Below are positions 20,731-30,320 of a stretch of 37,098 nucleotides of DNA, in pieces. The position numbers and the translations under genes were made by a program. The notes below the pieces were generated by a model, which did no database searches, was not told the origin of the DNA, and saw only the letters and a program-made list of their open reading frames with translations. How positions within the stretch are numbered: position 1 is the first letter of the stretch; each line of letters starts with the position of its first letter. Source of the stretch: Streptomyces longispororuber (GTDB lineage Bacteria; Actinomycetota; Actinomycetes; Streptomycetales; Streptomycetaceae); the NCBI RefSeq assembly GCF_024448165.1, contig NZ_JAMOLN010000094.1, forward strand, positions 1 to 37,098, in the 5' to 3' direction.

Positions 20731-22197
20731 TCAGCCTCCGCCGTTCACCTTCGCGGCCACCCGCTCGCCGAGGGTCTTGTCGACGTTGCCCCAGTACTCC
20801 AGAGCGCGGTCGAGGACCGGCCGGGACACCCCGTCGAGCAGGTGCCCGCTGATGTTGCCGACGAGCCGGTCGCGGGCCGCGTCGTCCAGGACCTCGCGCA
20901 CCAGCGTGCCCGCCTGGCCCCAGTCGTCGTCCTCGCGGTGCAGCGCGTACGCCTCGCGGACCATCTCGCCGGCCGTCGCCCAGCCCGCCGGGTCGCCGAA
21001 CCGCTGCACGTCGGCCGCGGGGCCGCCGTACGAGTTGGGCGCGTAGGGCCGGGCCACGTTCGGCGGCTCGTAGCGCATCGGGCCGTCCTTGGCGTACGAG
21101 TTGACCTGCGAGTGCGGCCGGTTCGGCGGGAGCTGGAGGTAGTTCGGGCCGATCCGGTAGCGGTGCGTGTCCGGGTACGAGAAGAGCCGGCCGAGCAGCA
21201 TCTTGTCGGGCGACGGCCCGATGCCCGGCACCAGGTTCGACGGCTCGAAGGCGGACTGCTCGATGTGGACGAAGAAGTCCTCCGGATTCCGGTTCAGGGT
21301 CATCCGGCCGACCTCGATCAGCGGGTAGTCGGCGTGCGGCCACACCTTGGTCAGGTCGAACGGGTTGAAGCGGTAGTCCGCCGCGTCCTCGAACGGCATG
21401 ATCTGCATCTTCAGCGTCCAGCTCGGGTGGTCCCCGCGCCCGATCGCCGCGAACAGGTCGCGCCGGTGGTGGTCGCCGTCCGAGCCGGCCAGCTCGTCGG
21501 CCTCCTGCTGGGTGAGGAACTCGTTGCCCTGGTCGGTCCTGAAGTGGTACTTCACCCAGAACTTCGCGCCGCCGCCGTTCACCCACATGTAGGTGTGGGA
21601 GCTGAAGCCGTCCATGTGCCGGAACGTCTTCGGGATGCCCCGGTCGCCCATCAGCCAGGTGACCTGGTGGGCGGACTCGGGGGACAGCGTCCAGAAGTCC
21701 CACTGCATGTCGTGGTCGCGCAGCCCGCTGTCGATGGTGCGCTTCTGGGAGCGGATGAAGTCCTGGAACTTGATGGGGTCGCGCACGAAGAAGACCGGCG
21801 TGTTGTTGCCGACCATGTCGTAATTGCCGTGCTCCGTATAGAACTTGAGGGCGAAGCCGCGCGGGTCGCGCCAGGTGTCGGGCGAACCCTGCTCGCCGGC
21901 CACGGTCGAGAAGCGGGCCAGCATCTCGGTCCGCTTCCCGGGCTGGAACAGGTCCGCCTTGGTGAACTCGCTGACGTCGTTGGTGACTTCGAAGACGCCG
22001 TACGCGCCACTGCCCTTGGCGTGCACCACCCGCTCGGGGACCCGTTCGCGGTTGAACTGGGCCATCTTCTCGATGAGGTAGTGGTCCTGCAGCAGGATCG
22101 GGCCGTCGGACCCGACGGTCAGCGAGTGTTCGTCGCTCTCCACCGGGATGCCTGCGCCGGTGGTCGTGTACGGGGTGTTCCGGGGCGCCTCGGTCAC
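20731..22197 (-). CDS. katA: Monofunctional haem catalase
   Basis: The 488-residue small-subunit (clade 3-like) catalase degrades hydrogen peroxide. It shows the active-site block FNRERVPERVVHAKGSGAYGVFEVT with distal His59, the Asn in DMVGNNTPVFFVRDPIKF (131/132), and the haem-ligand signature RLFSYPDTHRYRIGPNYLQLP with proximal Tyr341. GTG 22197 is chosen because GGGAGG lies about 5 nt upstream and the conserved start TEAPRNTPYTTTGAG follows; an ATG seven codons earlier overlaps that site. I see no clear Fur/CatR-type palindrome in the 120 bases upstream. It is one of several peroxide-defence genes in the window. Confidence 0.96.
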   Translation of the reverse strand: MTEAPRNTPYTTTGAGIPVESDEHSLTVGSDGPILLQDHYLIEKMAQFNRERVPERVVHAKGSGAYGVFEVTNDVSEFTKADLFQPGKRTEMLARFSTVAGEQGSPDTWRDPRGFALKFYTEHGNYDMVGNNTPVFFVRDPIKFQDFIRSQKRTIDSGLRDHDMQWDFWTLSPESAHQVTWLMGDRGIPKTFRHMDGFSSHTYMWVNGGGAKFWVKYHFRTDQGNEFLTQQEADELAGSDGDHHRRDLFAAIGRGDHPSWTLKMQIMPFEDAADYRFNPFDLTKVWPHADYPLIEVGRMTLNRNPEDFFVHIEQSAFEPSNLVPGIGPSPDKMLLGRLFSYPDTHRYRIGPNYLQLPPNRPHSQVNSYAKDGPMRYEPPNVARPYAPNSYGGPAADVQRFGDPAGWATAGEMVREAYALHREDDDWGQAGTLVREVLDDAARDRLVGNISGHLLDGVSRPVLDRALEYWGNVDKTLGERVAAKVNGGG

Positions 22198-22318
22198 GAC
22201 GTCCTCCCGTCGTTTCATGAAGGTTCGGGGGTCATGTCACGCTTTGGTCACCCGCACCAGTCAACTCCGCCGACATCCCGTCGGCAACATTTCCCCCTGC
22301 CCCACGCCTCACCCGGAG

Positions 22319-22801
22319 TCACCGAGCCAGGTGTGTGCCGCCGCGAGCAGCGCCCGTACGCCCTAAGACCGACGGCGCCCCCAGCGCCGTCCCGCACAGG
22401 CCGAAGTCCTCGCTGCCGTTGATCGGCTGCGGCAGGACCAGCACCGCCTCCTCGCCCAGCGCGCGGCGCGGTCCGTCGATCGTGGCCGCGGTCGCGTCCG
22501 CGTCGTTCACGGTGACCGGGAAGGCGCCGAGCGAGGTGAACTCCGGCTTCTTCGGCGCCCCCGACGCCACCGCCTCCGCCCGGACGATCCGGCGCACCGC
22601 GGCGAGCACCCGGTCCCGTACGACGGGGTCCACGGAGCGGATGCTGAGCTGCAGCTCCGCCTCGTCCGGGATGATGTTCTCCTTCGTGCCCGCGTGGATC
22701 GAGCCCATCGTCACCACCGCCGCCTGCGAGGCCCCCACCTCGCGCGCGACCACGGCCTGCAACCGCATCATCACGGCCGCCGCTGCGACCTGGCCCAGCA
22801 G
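22319..22801 (-). pseudogene. Remnant of an M20-family amidohydrolase/peptidase
   Basis: The frame encodes only the middle-to-late part of an M20 metallopeptidase-like amidohydrolase. It has VAAAAVMMRLQAVVAREV, VVTMGSIHAGTKENIIPDEAELQLSIRSVDPVVRDRVL (the dimerisation domain) and PQPINGSEDFGLCGTALGAPSV with the Glu-Asp metal region. The N-terminal half with the first His and Asp ligands is absent, and homology stops abruptly after SEDFG...PSV. Upstream of 22801 the sequence is antisense to another remnant. Both ends are therefore lost, and it should be inactive. The M20 group usually cleaves N-acyl or hippurate-type amides. Confidence 0.7.
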
Positions 22802-22810
22802 GCGGCGGGC

Positions 22811-22951
22811 CGGCCGGCGCTCGCCACGTACCGGGCGACGGTCCCGCACGGCGAACTGGACCGCACGGTCACGCTGCGCACGGCGAAGCGGATGGGCCGG
22901 CTGCTGGACGACGCGGGCCGGGCCACCGGATACGTCCCCGTGGGGCCGTAG
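22811..22951 (+). pseudogene. C-terminal fragment of an unidentified gene
   Basis: About 45 codons in good Streptomyces codon usage (LATYRATVPHGELDRTVTLRTAKRMGRLLDDAGRATGYVPVGP, stop at 22949-22951) look like the end of a protein. There is no start codon or ribosome binding site in a sensible place; upstream in this frame the sequence is antisense to the M20 remnant. I do not recognise the family. It abuts the M20 fragment tail to head, as a deletion junction would. Confidence 0.4.
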
Positions 22952-22969
22952 CGGCGCTAGAGGAACGGG

Positions 22970-25000
22970 CTACGGCGTCGAGGCGCCCGACTGCGGCCTG
23001 GCCAGCTCGAACCACACCACCTTGCCGGTGCTGAGCCGCGTCGCCCCCCACCGCCGGGCGAGCCGGTTGACCAGAAACAGCCCCCGGCCGCCCTCGTCGG
23101 TCGCCCGGGCCTGGCGCAGCCGCGGCAGCTGCGGCACGTCGTCGCCCACCTCGCAGCGCAGCACGTCGGTCCGCAGCAGCCGCAGCGTCACCGGCCGCGA
23201 GGCGTACCGCACCGCGTTCGTCACGACCTCGCTCACCAGCAGCTCGACCGCGTCGGTCATCTCCTCGAGGCCCCAGCGGGCCAGGGCGCTCCTGGCCAGC
23301 CTGCGCGCCCGCGACGGCGCCGCGTCCTCCGGCTCCAGGAACCAGTACGCGACGTCGCTCGGCGCGATCCCGTCGAACCGGGCCGCGAGCAGCGCGATGT
23401 CGTCGTCCCGGTCGCCCGGGCCGAGCATGTCGAGGACGTCGTCACAGAGCGCCTCCAGCGGCGGCGGATGGTCGGGCCCGGTCAACTGCGCGGTTGCGGC
23501 CAGCCGTTCGCGCAGCTGCTCTATCCCGGTCCACACGTCCCGCAGCCGCGACTCGACGAGCCCGTCGGTGTACAGCAGCAGCGTGGCGCCCGCGGGCGCG
23601 TCCAGCTCGACGGCCTCGAAGTCGACCCCGCCGACGCCGATCGGCGCACCCGGCGGCACCCGCAGCACCTCGGCGCGGCCGCCCAAGTGCAGCAGGACCG
23701 GCGGCGGATGACCGGCGTTGGCGATGGTGATGCGGTGCGAGACCGGGTCGTAGACGGCGTACAGGCAGGTCGCCATCCGGTCGGTGCCGAGCCGCTGGGC
23801 CTGCTCGTCGAGGTGGTGCAGCACCTCCTGCGGCGGCAGGTCGAGCCCGGCCAGCGTCTGCGCGGTGGTGCGCAGCTGGCCCATGATGGCGGCCGACGTC
23901 ATGGAGTGCCCCATGACGTCGCCGACGACGAGCGCGACCCGGCTGCCCGGCAGCGGGATCGCGTCGTACCAGTCGCCGCCCACCCGCGCCGTCTCCGCCG
24001 CCGGCAGGTAGCGCGACGCGAGCCGCACCCCGGTGGGGCGCGGCAGCGTCTCCGGCAGCATCGTGCGCTGCAACTCGTCCGCGATGTACGCCTCGCGCCC
24101 GTACAGCACGGCCTTGTCGATGCCGAGCGCGCTGTGCGTGGCCAGCTGCCCGGCCACCAGCAGATCGTCCGCGTCGAACGCGGCCCGGTCCGGGCGGCGC
24201 AGGAACACGGCGGCGCCGATCACCCGGCGCCGCCCCCGCAGCGGCGCCAGGATCGCGCGGCGACCGGTCGGCAACGACCGCTCCCCGCCCAGCAGTTCGG
24301 GCAGCGCCGCGAGCGCGGCGGGCGAGTCGGCGAACACCGGACGGACCCCGCGCAGCACCTCGGCGAGCGGGCCACCGGGCCGCACCTCGCACAACTCGGC
24401 GCTGCCCGGGGCCAGTTCGGGCTGAGGGGCGGCCATCGCCGAGGGCGTGCCGCCGTTCTCCGTCTCGGTGTCGTCGGCGTCCGGGATCCGGTCGGTGCGG
24501 CGCAGCCGCAGCACCATCGGCCCGGTGGGCCGCTCGTCGCCGACCGGCAGCGGCTCCCGCAGATAGACCAGGATCGCGTCCGAGAACGTCGGCACCGTGG
24601 CCCGGCACAGGCCCATCACGATCTCGTCGAGGTCGATGCCGCGGGCGATCCGCCGGGTGGCCGCGCCGACGAAGCGCAGCCGGTCGCCGTCACGCCGCAT
24701 CGCGACCGGCTGACCGGACGGGCGCGGCTGGCCGGAGCGGCGCTCGGCGCCCTCCGGCGGGCCCGGCGGGCGCACCGGCTCGGGGGAGGGCGACCGGGGC
24801 TGCGTGTGCTCGGCGTCCGCAGCGGACGAGGCGGCGGGCGCGGCGGCGCGGCGCGGCTGTTCCGGTAAGCCCCCGGACGCCGGCGACGCGGAGGCCTGCG
24901 GGGCACGCCGCAGCGCCCCGCGAGGGTCCGCGGGGCGGGCCGCCGCGCCGGGGTGGCGGCCTTCGTGGGAGCCTTGGTGAGAGGCTGAGTGCTCCGTCAC
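22970..25000 (-). CDS. GAF-SpoIIE phosphatase-RsbW-like kinase fusion
   Basis: This 676-residue signalling protein begins with about 100 disordered Pro/Ala/Arg/Ser residues. A GAF-like sensor follows at about 115-310 (RRIARGIDLDEIVMGLCRATVPTFSDAILVYLREPL ... VAGQLATHSALGIDKAVLYG). A PP2C/SpoIIE phosphatase follows at about 325-535: LQRTMLPETLP, ARVGGDWYDAIPLPGSRVALVVGDVMGHS, ANAGHPPPVLL, LLLYTDGLVE, DRDDDIALLAARF, giving the metal-binding Asp residues. The end is a HATPase of anti-sigma type (ELLVSEVVTNAVRYASRPVTLRLL ... DEGGRGLFLVNRLARRWGA). It can dephosphorylate an anti-anti-sigma factor and also bind one, the partner-switching logic of sigma-B-like control. GTG 25000 has no clear ribosome binding site. 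Partners are not encoded nearby. Confidence 0.93.
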   Translation of the reverse strand: MTEHSASHQGSHEGRHPGAAARPADPRGALRRAPQASASPASGGLPEQPRRAAAPAASSAADAEHTQPRSPSPEPVRPPGPPEGAERRSGQPRPSGQPVAMRRDGDRLRFVGAATRRIARGIDLDEIVMGLCRATVPTFSDAILVYLREPLPVGDERPTGPMVLRLRRTDRIPDADDTETENGGTPSAMAAPQPELAPGSAELCEVRPGGPLAEVLRGVRPVFADSPAALAALPELLGGERSLPTGRRAILAPLRGRRRVIGAAVFLRRPDRAAFDADDLLVAGQLATHSALGIDKAVLYGREAYIADELQRTMLPETLPRPTGVRLASRYLPAAETARVGGDWYDAIPLPGSRVALVVGDVMGHSMTSAAIMGQLRTTAQTLAGLDLPPQEVLHHLDEQAQRLGTDRMATCLYAVYDPVSHRITIANAGHPPPVLLHLGGRAEVLRVPPGAPIGVGGVDFEAVELDAPAGATLLLYTDGLVESRLRDVWTGIEQLRERLAATAQLTGPDHPPPLEALCDDVLDMLGPGDRDDDIALLAARFDGIAPSDVAYWFLEPEDAAPSRARRLARSALARWGLEEMTDAVELLVSEVVTNAVRYASRPVTLRLLRTDVLRCEVGDDVPQLPRLRQARATDEGGRGLFLVNRLARRWGATRLSTGKVVWFELARPQSGASTP

Positions 25001-25037
25001 GCGTGTCGAATCCGTCCGTCCGGGGCTGCGCGCCGCG

Positions 25038-25736
25038 TCACTGGCCAGTGCGCCGGCAGTTGAGGAACAGCTGGTGCTCGGGTGGGGCGTCGGTGCTCGC
25101 GGGAGCGTACGCGTACGTCTCCTCCCCGGTGATCTCGAAGCCCGTATCGCGCACTACCTGGTGCAATTCGTCCCGCAGGAAACCCGATACCCGGATCGTG
25201 TGTCCCAGGAACGGAATCTCGGCGTCGTCCAGGTCGGCCTCGACCATGGACAGCGTCAACCAGCCATCGGGGCGCAGCAGCGAGCGCAGCAGCCGCAGGG
25301 CGCCGGGGATCTCGTCGCGCTGCAGCATGAGCAGCGTGAAGAAACAGGTGACGGCGTCGAACTCGCCAACGCCGTCCGGCCCTTGGGCCGTCAGGTCCAT
25401 CAGGTCGGCCTGTCGGAACTCGGCCTCGGGCACCTGCTTGCGGGCCAGCTCCAGCATGCCCGCCGACAGGTCCACGCCGACCACCGAGTGGCCCGCGTCG
25501 ACGAGCTGCCGGGCCGTCGGCACACCGGTGCCGCAGCCCACGTCGAGTACCCGCGAGCCCGGTTCGAGACGCGCCAGCATCCGCTCCACGGCGGCCAGTT
25601 GGCCGTCCTTGTGCGGGAACGCTTCGTCGTAGCGTCCGCCGATCGCGTCGAACGCGGCGGCCTGCCCCGACCGGTCCACCCTGTCCGCTCCACCCACGTT
25701 CACGGTCCCGCCGCCCCTCGATGACCTCGTTGACAT
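25038..25736 (-). CDS. Class I SAM-dependent methyltransferase
   Basis: The 232-residue protein shows a clean methyltransferase core: FDAIGGRYDEAF, motif I SRVLDVGCGTGVPTARQL (about 61-78), VVGVDLSAGMLELARKQVPEAEFRQADLMDL, FDAVTCFFTLLMLQRDEIPGALRLLRSLLRPDGWLTLSMVE and a C-terminal IRVSGFLRDELHQVVRDTGFEITGEE. It most resembles small-molecule Methyltransf_25 enzymes. The start may be ATG 25736 or the GTG at residue 12; neither ribosome binding site is strong. It lies 37 nt upstream of the phosphatase gene on the same strand and may share its transcript. Substrate unknown. Confidence 0.88.
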   Translation of the reverse strand: MSTRSSRGGGTVNVGGADRVDRSGQAAAFDAIGGRYDEAFPHKDGQLAAVERMLARLEPGSRVLDVGCGTGVPTARQLVDAGHSVVGVDLSAGMLELARKQVPEAEFRQADLMDLTAQGPDGVGEFDAVTCFFTLLMLQRDEIPGALRLLRSLLRPDGWLTLSMVEADLDDAEIPFLGHTIRVSGFLRDELHQVVRDTGFEITGEETYAYAPASTDAPPEHQLFLNCRRTGQ

Positions 25737-25851
25737 CGTGTCAGACTCGCTGCGTGCGCCTTCAGTTGCTGCGCGAACTCCTCACATTCGCTGCGCTGAG
25801 CTCTTGCGGAGGTTGATCCTACGTTTTCTCCCCGGGGGCGCATCAAGGGTC

Positions 25852-26523
25852 TCATGAGGACACGTGCGCGGGCGTACGGTCCCAGTCCGCGGGAAGCGCC
25901 GGGACCGGCCACGCGGGATCGGGCCGCCAGCGCTCCCAGCCGTCCGAGAACGGGTGGCCCCAGCTCTCGATCACCTCGATCGCGCGGGCCCCCGCGGCCC
26001 GTACCTCGGCGGCCTGCGCGGCGCCCATCAGGCCCACGGCCTGCGCCTGCGCGAACTCGTCCTCGTCGTGCCAGCGCCAGCTGCCGTCCGGATACACGGA
26101 CAGGTCGAGGAAGTGGTCCTCGGAGTCGATGCCGCCGGCCCACCGCACCCGCGGCTGCTCCAGGTTCACGTACCAGTTGCGGAACCGCCAGTCCGGCTCC
26201 CAGAACAGCCACACCGACCAGGGCTCGCCGGGCCGCGCCAGCTTGAGCACGCCCGCGCCGAACCAGCTCTCGTGGCGCAGCGCGCGCGGCTTCGTGTAGC
26301 GGGTGGCCAGCGGCTCGTGGTGCACCGGGGTGCCGTCGGCGATGACCGGTTTCACGCACTCGGTGCCCGGCGCCATCCATACGGCGAGCTGCTCGTCGGT
26401 GTCCTGGACGACGGTGACCGGACGGCAGATGTGAAAGCCGTCCCCCGCGTTGGCGCGGTAGCGCCACAGGATCCGCTCCCCGGGCGTCCAGCGCCCCTCG
26501 CCACTGCGGTCGTCGTCTGTCAT
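25852..26523 (-). CDS. DUF402 (FomD/Ntdp-like) protein
   Basis: The 223-residue protein has the DUF402 fold: GERILWRYRANAGDGFHICRPVTVVQDTDEQLAVWMAPGT at the start, then WSVWLFWEPDWRFRNWYVNLEQPRVRWAGGIDSEDHFLDLSVYPDGSWRWHDEDEFAQA, with the acidic cluster (Asp, Glu, Asp) that binds divalent metal. Family members include S. aureus Ntdp, a nucleoside di/triphosphatase, and FomD of the fosfomycin pathway, which hydrolyses a CMP-phosphonate. The gene for a phosphonate pathway is absent here, so a housekeeping nucleotide phosphatase is more likely. ATG 26523 has no ribosome binding site; a TAATAT box ends 6 nt upstream, suggesting a leaderless mRNA. Confidence 0.87.
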   Translation of the reverse strand: MTDDDRSGEGRWTPGERILWRYRANAGDGFHICRPVTVVQDTDEQLAVWMAPGTECVKPVIADGTPVHHEPLATRYTKPRALRHESWFGAGVLKLARPGEPWSVWLFWEPDWRFRNWYVNLEQPRVRWAGGIDSEDHFLDLSVYPDGSWRWHDEDEFAQAQAVGLMGAAQAAEVRAAGARAIEVIESWGHPFSDGWERWRPDPAWPVPALPADWDRTPAHVSS

Positions 26524-26529
26524 GGACAG

Positions 26530-26535
26530 ATATTA
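26530..26535 (-). promoter_or_regulatory. -10 box of leaderless DUF402 transcript
   Basis: TAATAT on the minus strand matches the consensus TATAAT at four of six positions and ends 6 nt before ATG 26523. Transcription would begin at the start codon. Confidence 0.6.
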
Positions 26536-26596
26536 GGTGCCAACGGCATAGGCCGCTGCGGTGTGGACCACGAATACGTCATCCGGCCACCAGCCG

Positions 26597-28009
26597 TTAC
26601 GGACGGGTCATCCGCAGGACATCGAGCGCCTCGTCGAGTTGCTCGACGGTGAGGTCGCCGCGCTCCACGTATCCGCCGTCGAGGACCACCTCACGGATCG
26701 TCCTGCGCTCCGCCAGTGACTTCTTGGCCACCTTCGCGGCCTCCTCGTAACCGATGTACTTGTTGAGCGGCGTGACCACGGAAGGGGAGGACTCGGCGTA
26801 CTCGCGGGCCCGCTCGCGGTTGGCGGTGATGCCGTCGACGGTGCGGTCGGCGAGGAGCCGGGAGACGTTGGCGAGGAGCCGGATCGACTCCAGCACGTTC
26901 TTCGCGATCACCGGGAGCATCACGTTCAGCTCGAAGTTGCCCGCGGCGCCCGCCGTGGCCACCGTCGCGTCATTGCCGATCACCTGCGCGGCCACCATCA
27001 GCGTCGCCTCGGGAATGACCGGATTCACCTTGCCCGGCATGATGGACGAACCGGGCTGCAGGTCAGGCAGGTTGATCTCGGCGAGCCCGGTGCGCGGGCC
27101 GGAGGCCGCCCAGCGCAGATCGTTGGCGATCTTCGTCAGGCCGACCGCGACGGTGCGCAGCTGCCCGCTCGTCTCCACGATCCCGTCGCGCGCGCCCTGC
27201 GCCTCGAAGTGGTCGCGCGCCTCGGTCAGCGGCAGCCCGGTGGCCCGTGCCACCTCGGCGATGACGGCGGCCGAGAACCCGGGCGGCGTGTTGATCCCGG
27301 TGCCGACGGCTGTGCCGCCCAGGGGCAGTTCGGCGAGCCGCGGCAGGGAGGCGGTGAGCCGCTCGACGCCGTAGCGGACCTGCGCCGCGTAGCCGCCGAA
27401 CTCCTGGCCGAGCGTCACCGGCGTCGCGTCCATCAGGTGCGTACGGCCCGACTTCACGACGTCCGCGAACTCGGCGGCCTTGCGCTCCAAGGCCTCGGCG
27501 AGGTGGTCGAGGGCCGGGATCAGGTCGTGGGTGACCGCGGCCGTGGCCGCGATGTGGATCGAGGACGGGAACACGTCGTTCGACGACTGCGAGGCGTTCA
27601 CGTGGTCGTTCGGGTGGACCGTCAGGCCGGTCCCGCTCAGCCGCTCGGTGGCGAGCGTGGCCAGGACCTCGTTGGTGTTCATGTTCGACGACGTGCCGGA
27701 GCCCGTCTGGAAGACGTCCACCGGGAACTCGTCGTCCCAGCGGCCGTCGGCGACCTCGGCGGACGCCGCGACGATCGCCTCGGCGACGTCCTTGTCGAGC
27801 ACCCCGAGCTCCGCGTTCACCTTCGCCGCGGCGCCCTTGATCCGGGCCAGCGCCTCGATGTGCGCGCGCTCCAGGCGCTGCCCGGACACCGGGAAGTTCT
27901 CCACGGCGCGCTGCGTCTGCGCCCGCCACTTGGCGTCCGCGGGCACCCGCACCTCGCCCATGGAGTCGTGCTCGATCCGGAACCCGTCGCCGCTCGCCGT
28001 GCTCACCAT
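26597..28009 (-). CDS. fumC: Class II fumarate hydratase
   Basis: The 470-residue enzyme interconverts fumarate and malate in the citric acid cycle without an iron-sulfur cluster. Evidence is the fumarase/aspartase superfamily signature GSSIMPGKVNPVIPE with the mobile SS loop, the substrate-binding HVNASQSSNDVFPSSIH, the TGSGTSSNMNTNEV block, and the conserved SGRTHLMDATPVTLGQEFGGY with a catalytic His. The order matches FumC and not aspartase or argininosuccinate lyase. GAGGAGG lies just before the start: ATG 28009 is 2 nt from it and GTG 28006 is 5 nt away, so the GTG may be the true start. It is encoded beside a class I fumarase, giving two non-homologous enzymes for one step. Confidence 0.95.
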   Translation of the reverse strand: MVSTASGDGFRIEHDSMGEVRVPADAKWRAQTQRAVENFPVSGQRLERAHIEALARIKGAAAKVNAELGVLDKDVAEAIVAASAEVADGRWDDEFPVDVFQTGSGTSSNMNTNEVLATLATERLSGTGLTVHPNDHVNASQSSNDVFPSSIHIAATAAVTHDLIPALDHLAEALERKAAEFADVVKSGRTHLMDATPVTLGQEFGGYAAQVRYGVERLTASLPRLAELPLGGTAVGTGINTPPGFSAAVIAEVARATGLPLTEARDHFEAQGARDGIVETSGQLRTVAVGLTKIANDLRWAASGPRTGLAEINLPDLQPGSSIMPGKVNPVIPEATLMVAAQVIGNDATVATAGAAGNFELNVMLPVIAKNVLESIRLLANVSRLLADRTVDGITANRERAREYAESSPSVVTPLNKYIGYEEAAKVAKKSLAERRTIREVVLDGGYVERGDLTVEQLDEALDVLRMTRP

Positions 28010-28100
28010 TGCCTCCTCGTGGCTCTGTCCGTGCCAGCGTCGCGCACCCGACGGGTATTCCGCCGGTGTCACGGGCGGGTGTCGCGGGAACGCGTGGAGG

Positions 28101-28475
28101 ATGACGACGACGCTCGGAGGCTTTGTCCTCGGCACGCCCGACCCGCCGGCCCTGGCCGACTTCTACCGCGCCCTGCTGGGCTGGGAGGAGGTCGACCGCG
28201 ACCCCGAGTGGGTGCGGCTGCGGGACCCCGCGCGCGAGCGCCCCGGCCTCAGCTTCCAGCTGGAGGGTGATCACACGCCACCGGTCTGGCCGCAGCGCCC
28301 CGGCAGCCAGCAGATGCAGGCGCACCTCGACCTCCAGGTCGACGACCTGGAGGCCGAGACGGAGCGGGCCCGCGCGCTGGGGGCGACCCTGGAGGCGCAC
28401 CAGCCGCAGAAGGACGTGCGGGTCCTGCGCGACCCGCACGGCCATCCGTTCTGCCTGTTCCTGCCGGGTGCCTAG
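28101..28475 (+). CDS. VOC-family (glyoxalase/bleomycin-resistance-like) protein
   Basis: The 124-residue single-domain protein shows the vicinal oxygen chelate pattern: GGFVLGTPDPPALADFYRALLGWEEVDRDPEWVRLRD, then MQAHLDLQVDDLEAETERARALGATLEAHQPQKDVRVLRDPHGHPFCLFLPGA with the His and acidic metal ligands. GGAGG touches ATG 28101 directly, which is unusually close, so translation may be weak. It lies alone on the plus strand between the two fumarase genes. Its substrate is unknown. The family covers glyoxalases, dioxygenases and antibiotic-binding proteins. Confidence 0.85.
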   Translation: MTTTLGGFVLGTPDPPALADFYRALLGWEEVDRDPEWVRLRDPARERPGLSFQLEGDHTPPVWPQRPGSQQMQAHLDLQVDDLEAETERARALGATLEAHQPQKDVRVLRDPHGHPFCLFLPGA

Positions 28476-28495
28476 CCGGGAGCCCGGCCAGGTGC

Positions 28496-30166
<1,671 letters not shown>

Positions 30167-30206
30167 CTCGCCCATTCCTCACTCGACAGACAGCTTGCTG
30201 GCATCC

Positions 30207-30221
30207 GTTGGCAGCGCCAAC
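30207..30221. promoter_or_regulatory. Inverted repeat upstream of class I fumarase
   Basis: GTTGGC (30207-30212) and GCCAAC (30216-30221) form a perfect 6-3-6 inverted repeat, 41 bp before the fumarase start. It may be an operator or a leader hairpin. Confidence 0.4.
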
Positions 30222-30253
30222 CAGCGTAGAACCTGGCGAAGGGGCGGGGCCTG

Positions 30254-30272
30254 TGAGGTAAGGCTCAGTTCG
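30254..30272 (-). promoter_or_regulatory. Iron-box-like (DmdR/IdeR) sequence, weak
   Basis: TGAGGTAAGGCTCAGTTCG matches TTAGGTTAGGCTAACCTAA, the DmdR1/IdeR iron box as I remember it, at 12 of 19 positions, with 10 of the first 12. The right half is poor. It lies 88 bp before the Fe-S fumarase start. Confidence 0.25.
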
Positions 30273-30288
30273 CCGCCCGGGGGCCTGT

Positions 30289-30302
30289 CGCGATCTATCG
30301 CG
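30289..30302. promoter_or_regulatory. Palindrome CGCGATctATCGCG on the DUF1707 gene promoter
   Basis: A perfect 6-2-6 inverted repeat lies 6 bp upstream of the proposed -10 box, overlapping the -35/spacer region of a leaderless promoter. This is a natural repressor position; the regulator is unknown. Confidence 0.5.
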
Positions 30303-30308
30303 TTTCGG

Positions 30309-30314
30309 TACGCT
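30309..30314 (+). promoter_or_regulatory. -10 box of leaderless DUF1707 gene
   Basis: TACGCT ends 6 nt before GTG 30321, and no Shine-Dalgarno sequence is present. The same hexamer and spacing occur before xseA. Confidence 0.55.
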
Positions 30315-30320
30315 GCTGTC

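Noticed and set aside
18380..21046. 888-codon plus-strand and 770-codon minus-strand frames over the PBP gene
   Set aside because: Both are shadow frames of the PBP gene, which alone carries family motifs and normal codon bias.
22198..22318. Fur/CatR operator upstream of catalase
   Set aside because: No AT-rich 7-1-7 type palindrome is present in the region read by eye.
25852..26523. FomD of a fosfomycin pathway
   Set aside because: Only the DUF402 fold matches; no phosphonate biosynthesis gene is in the window.
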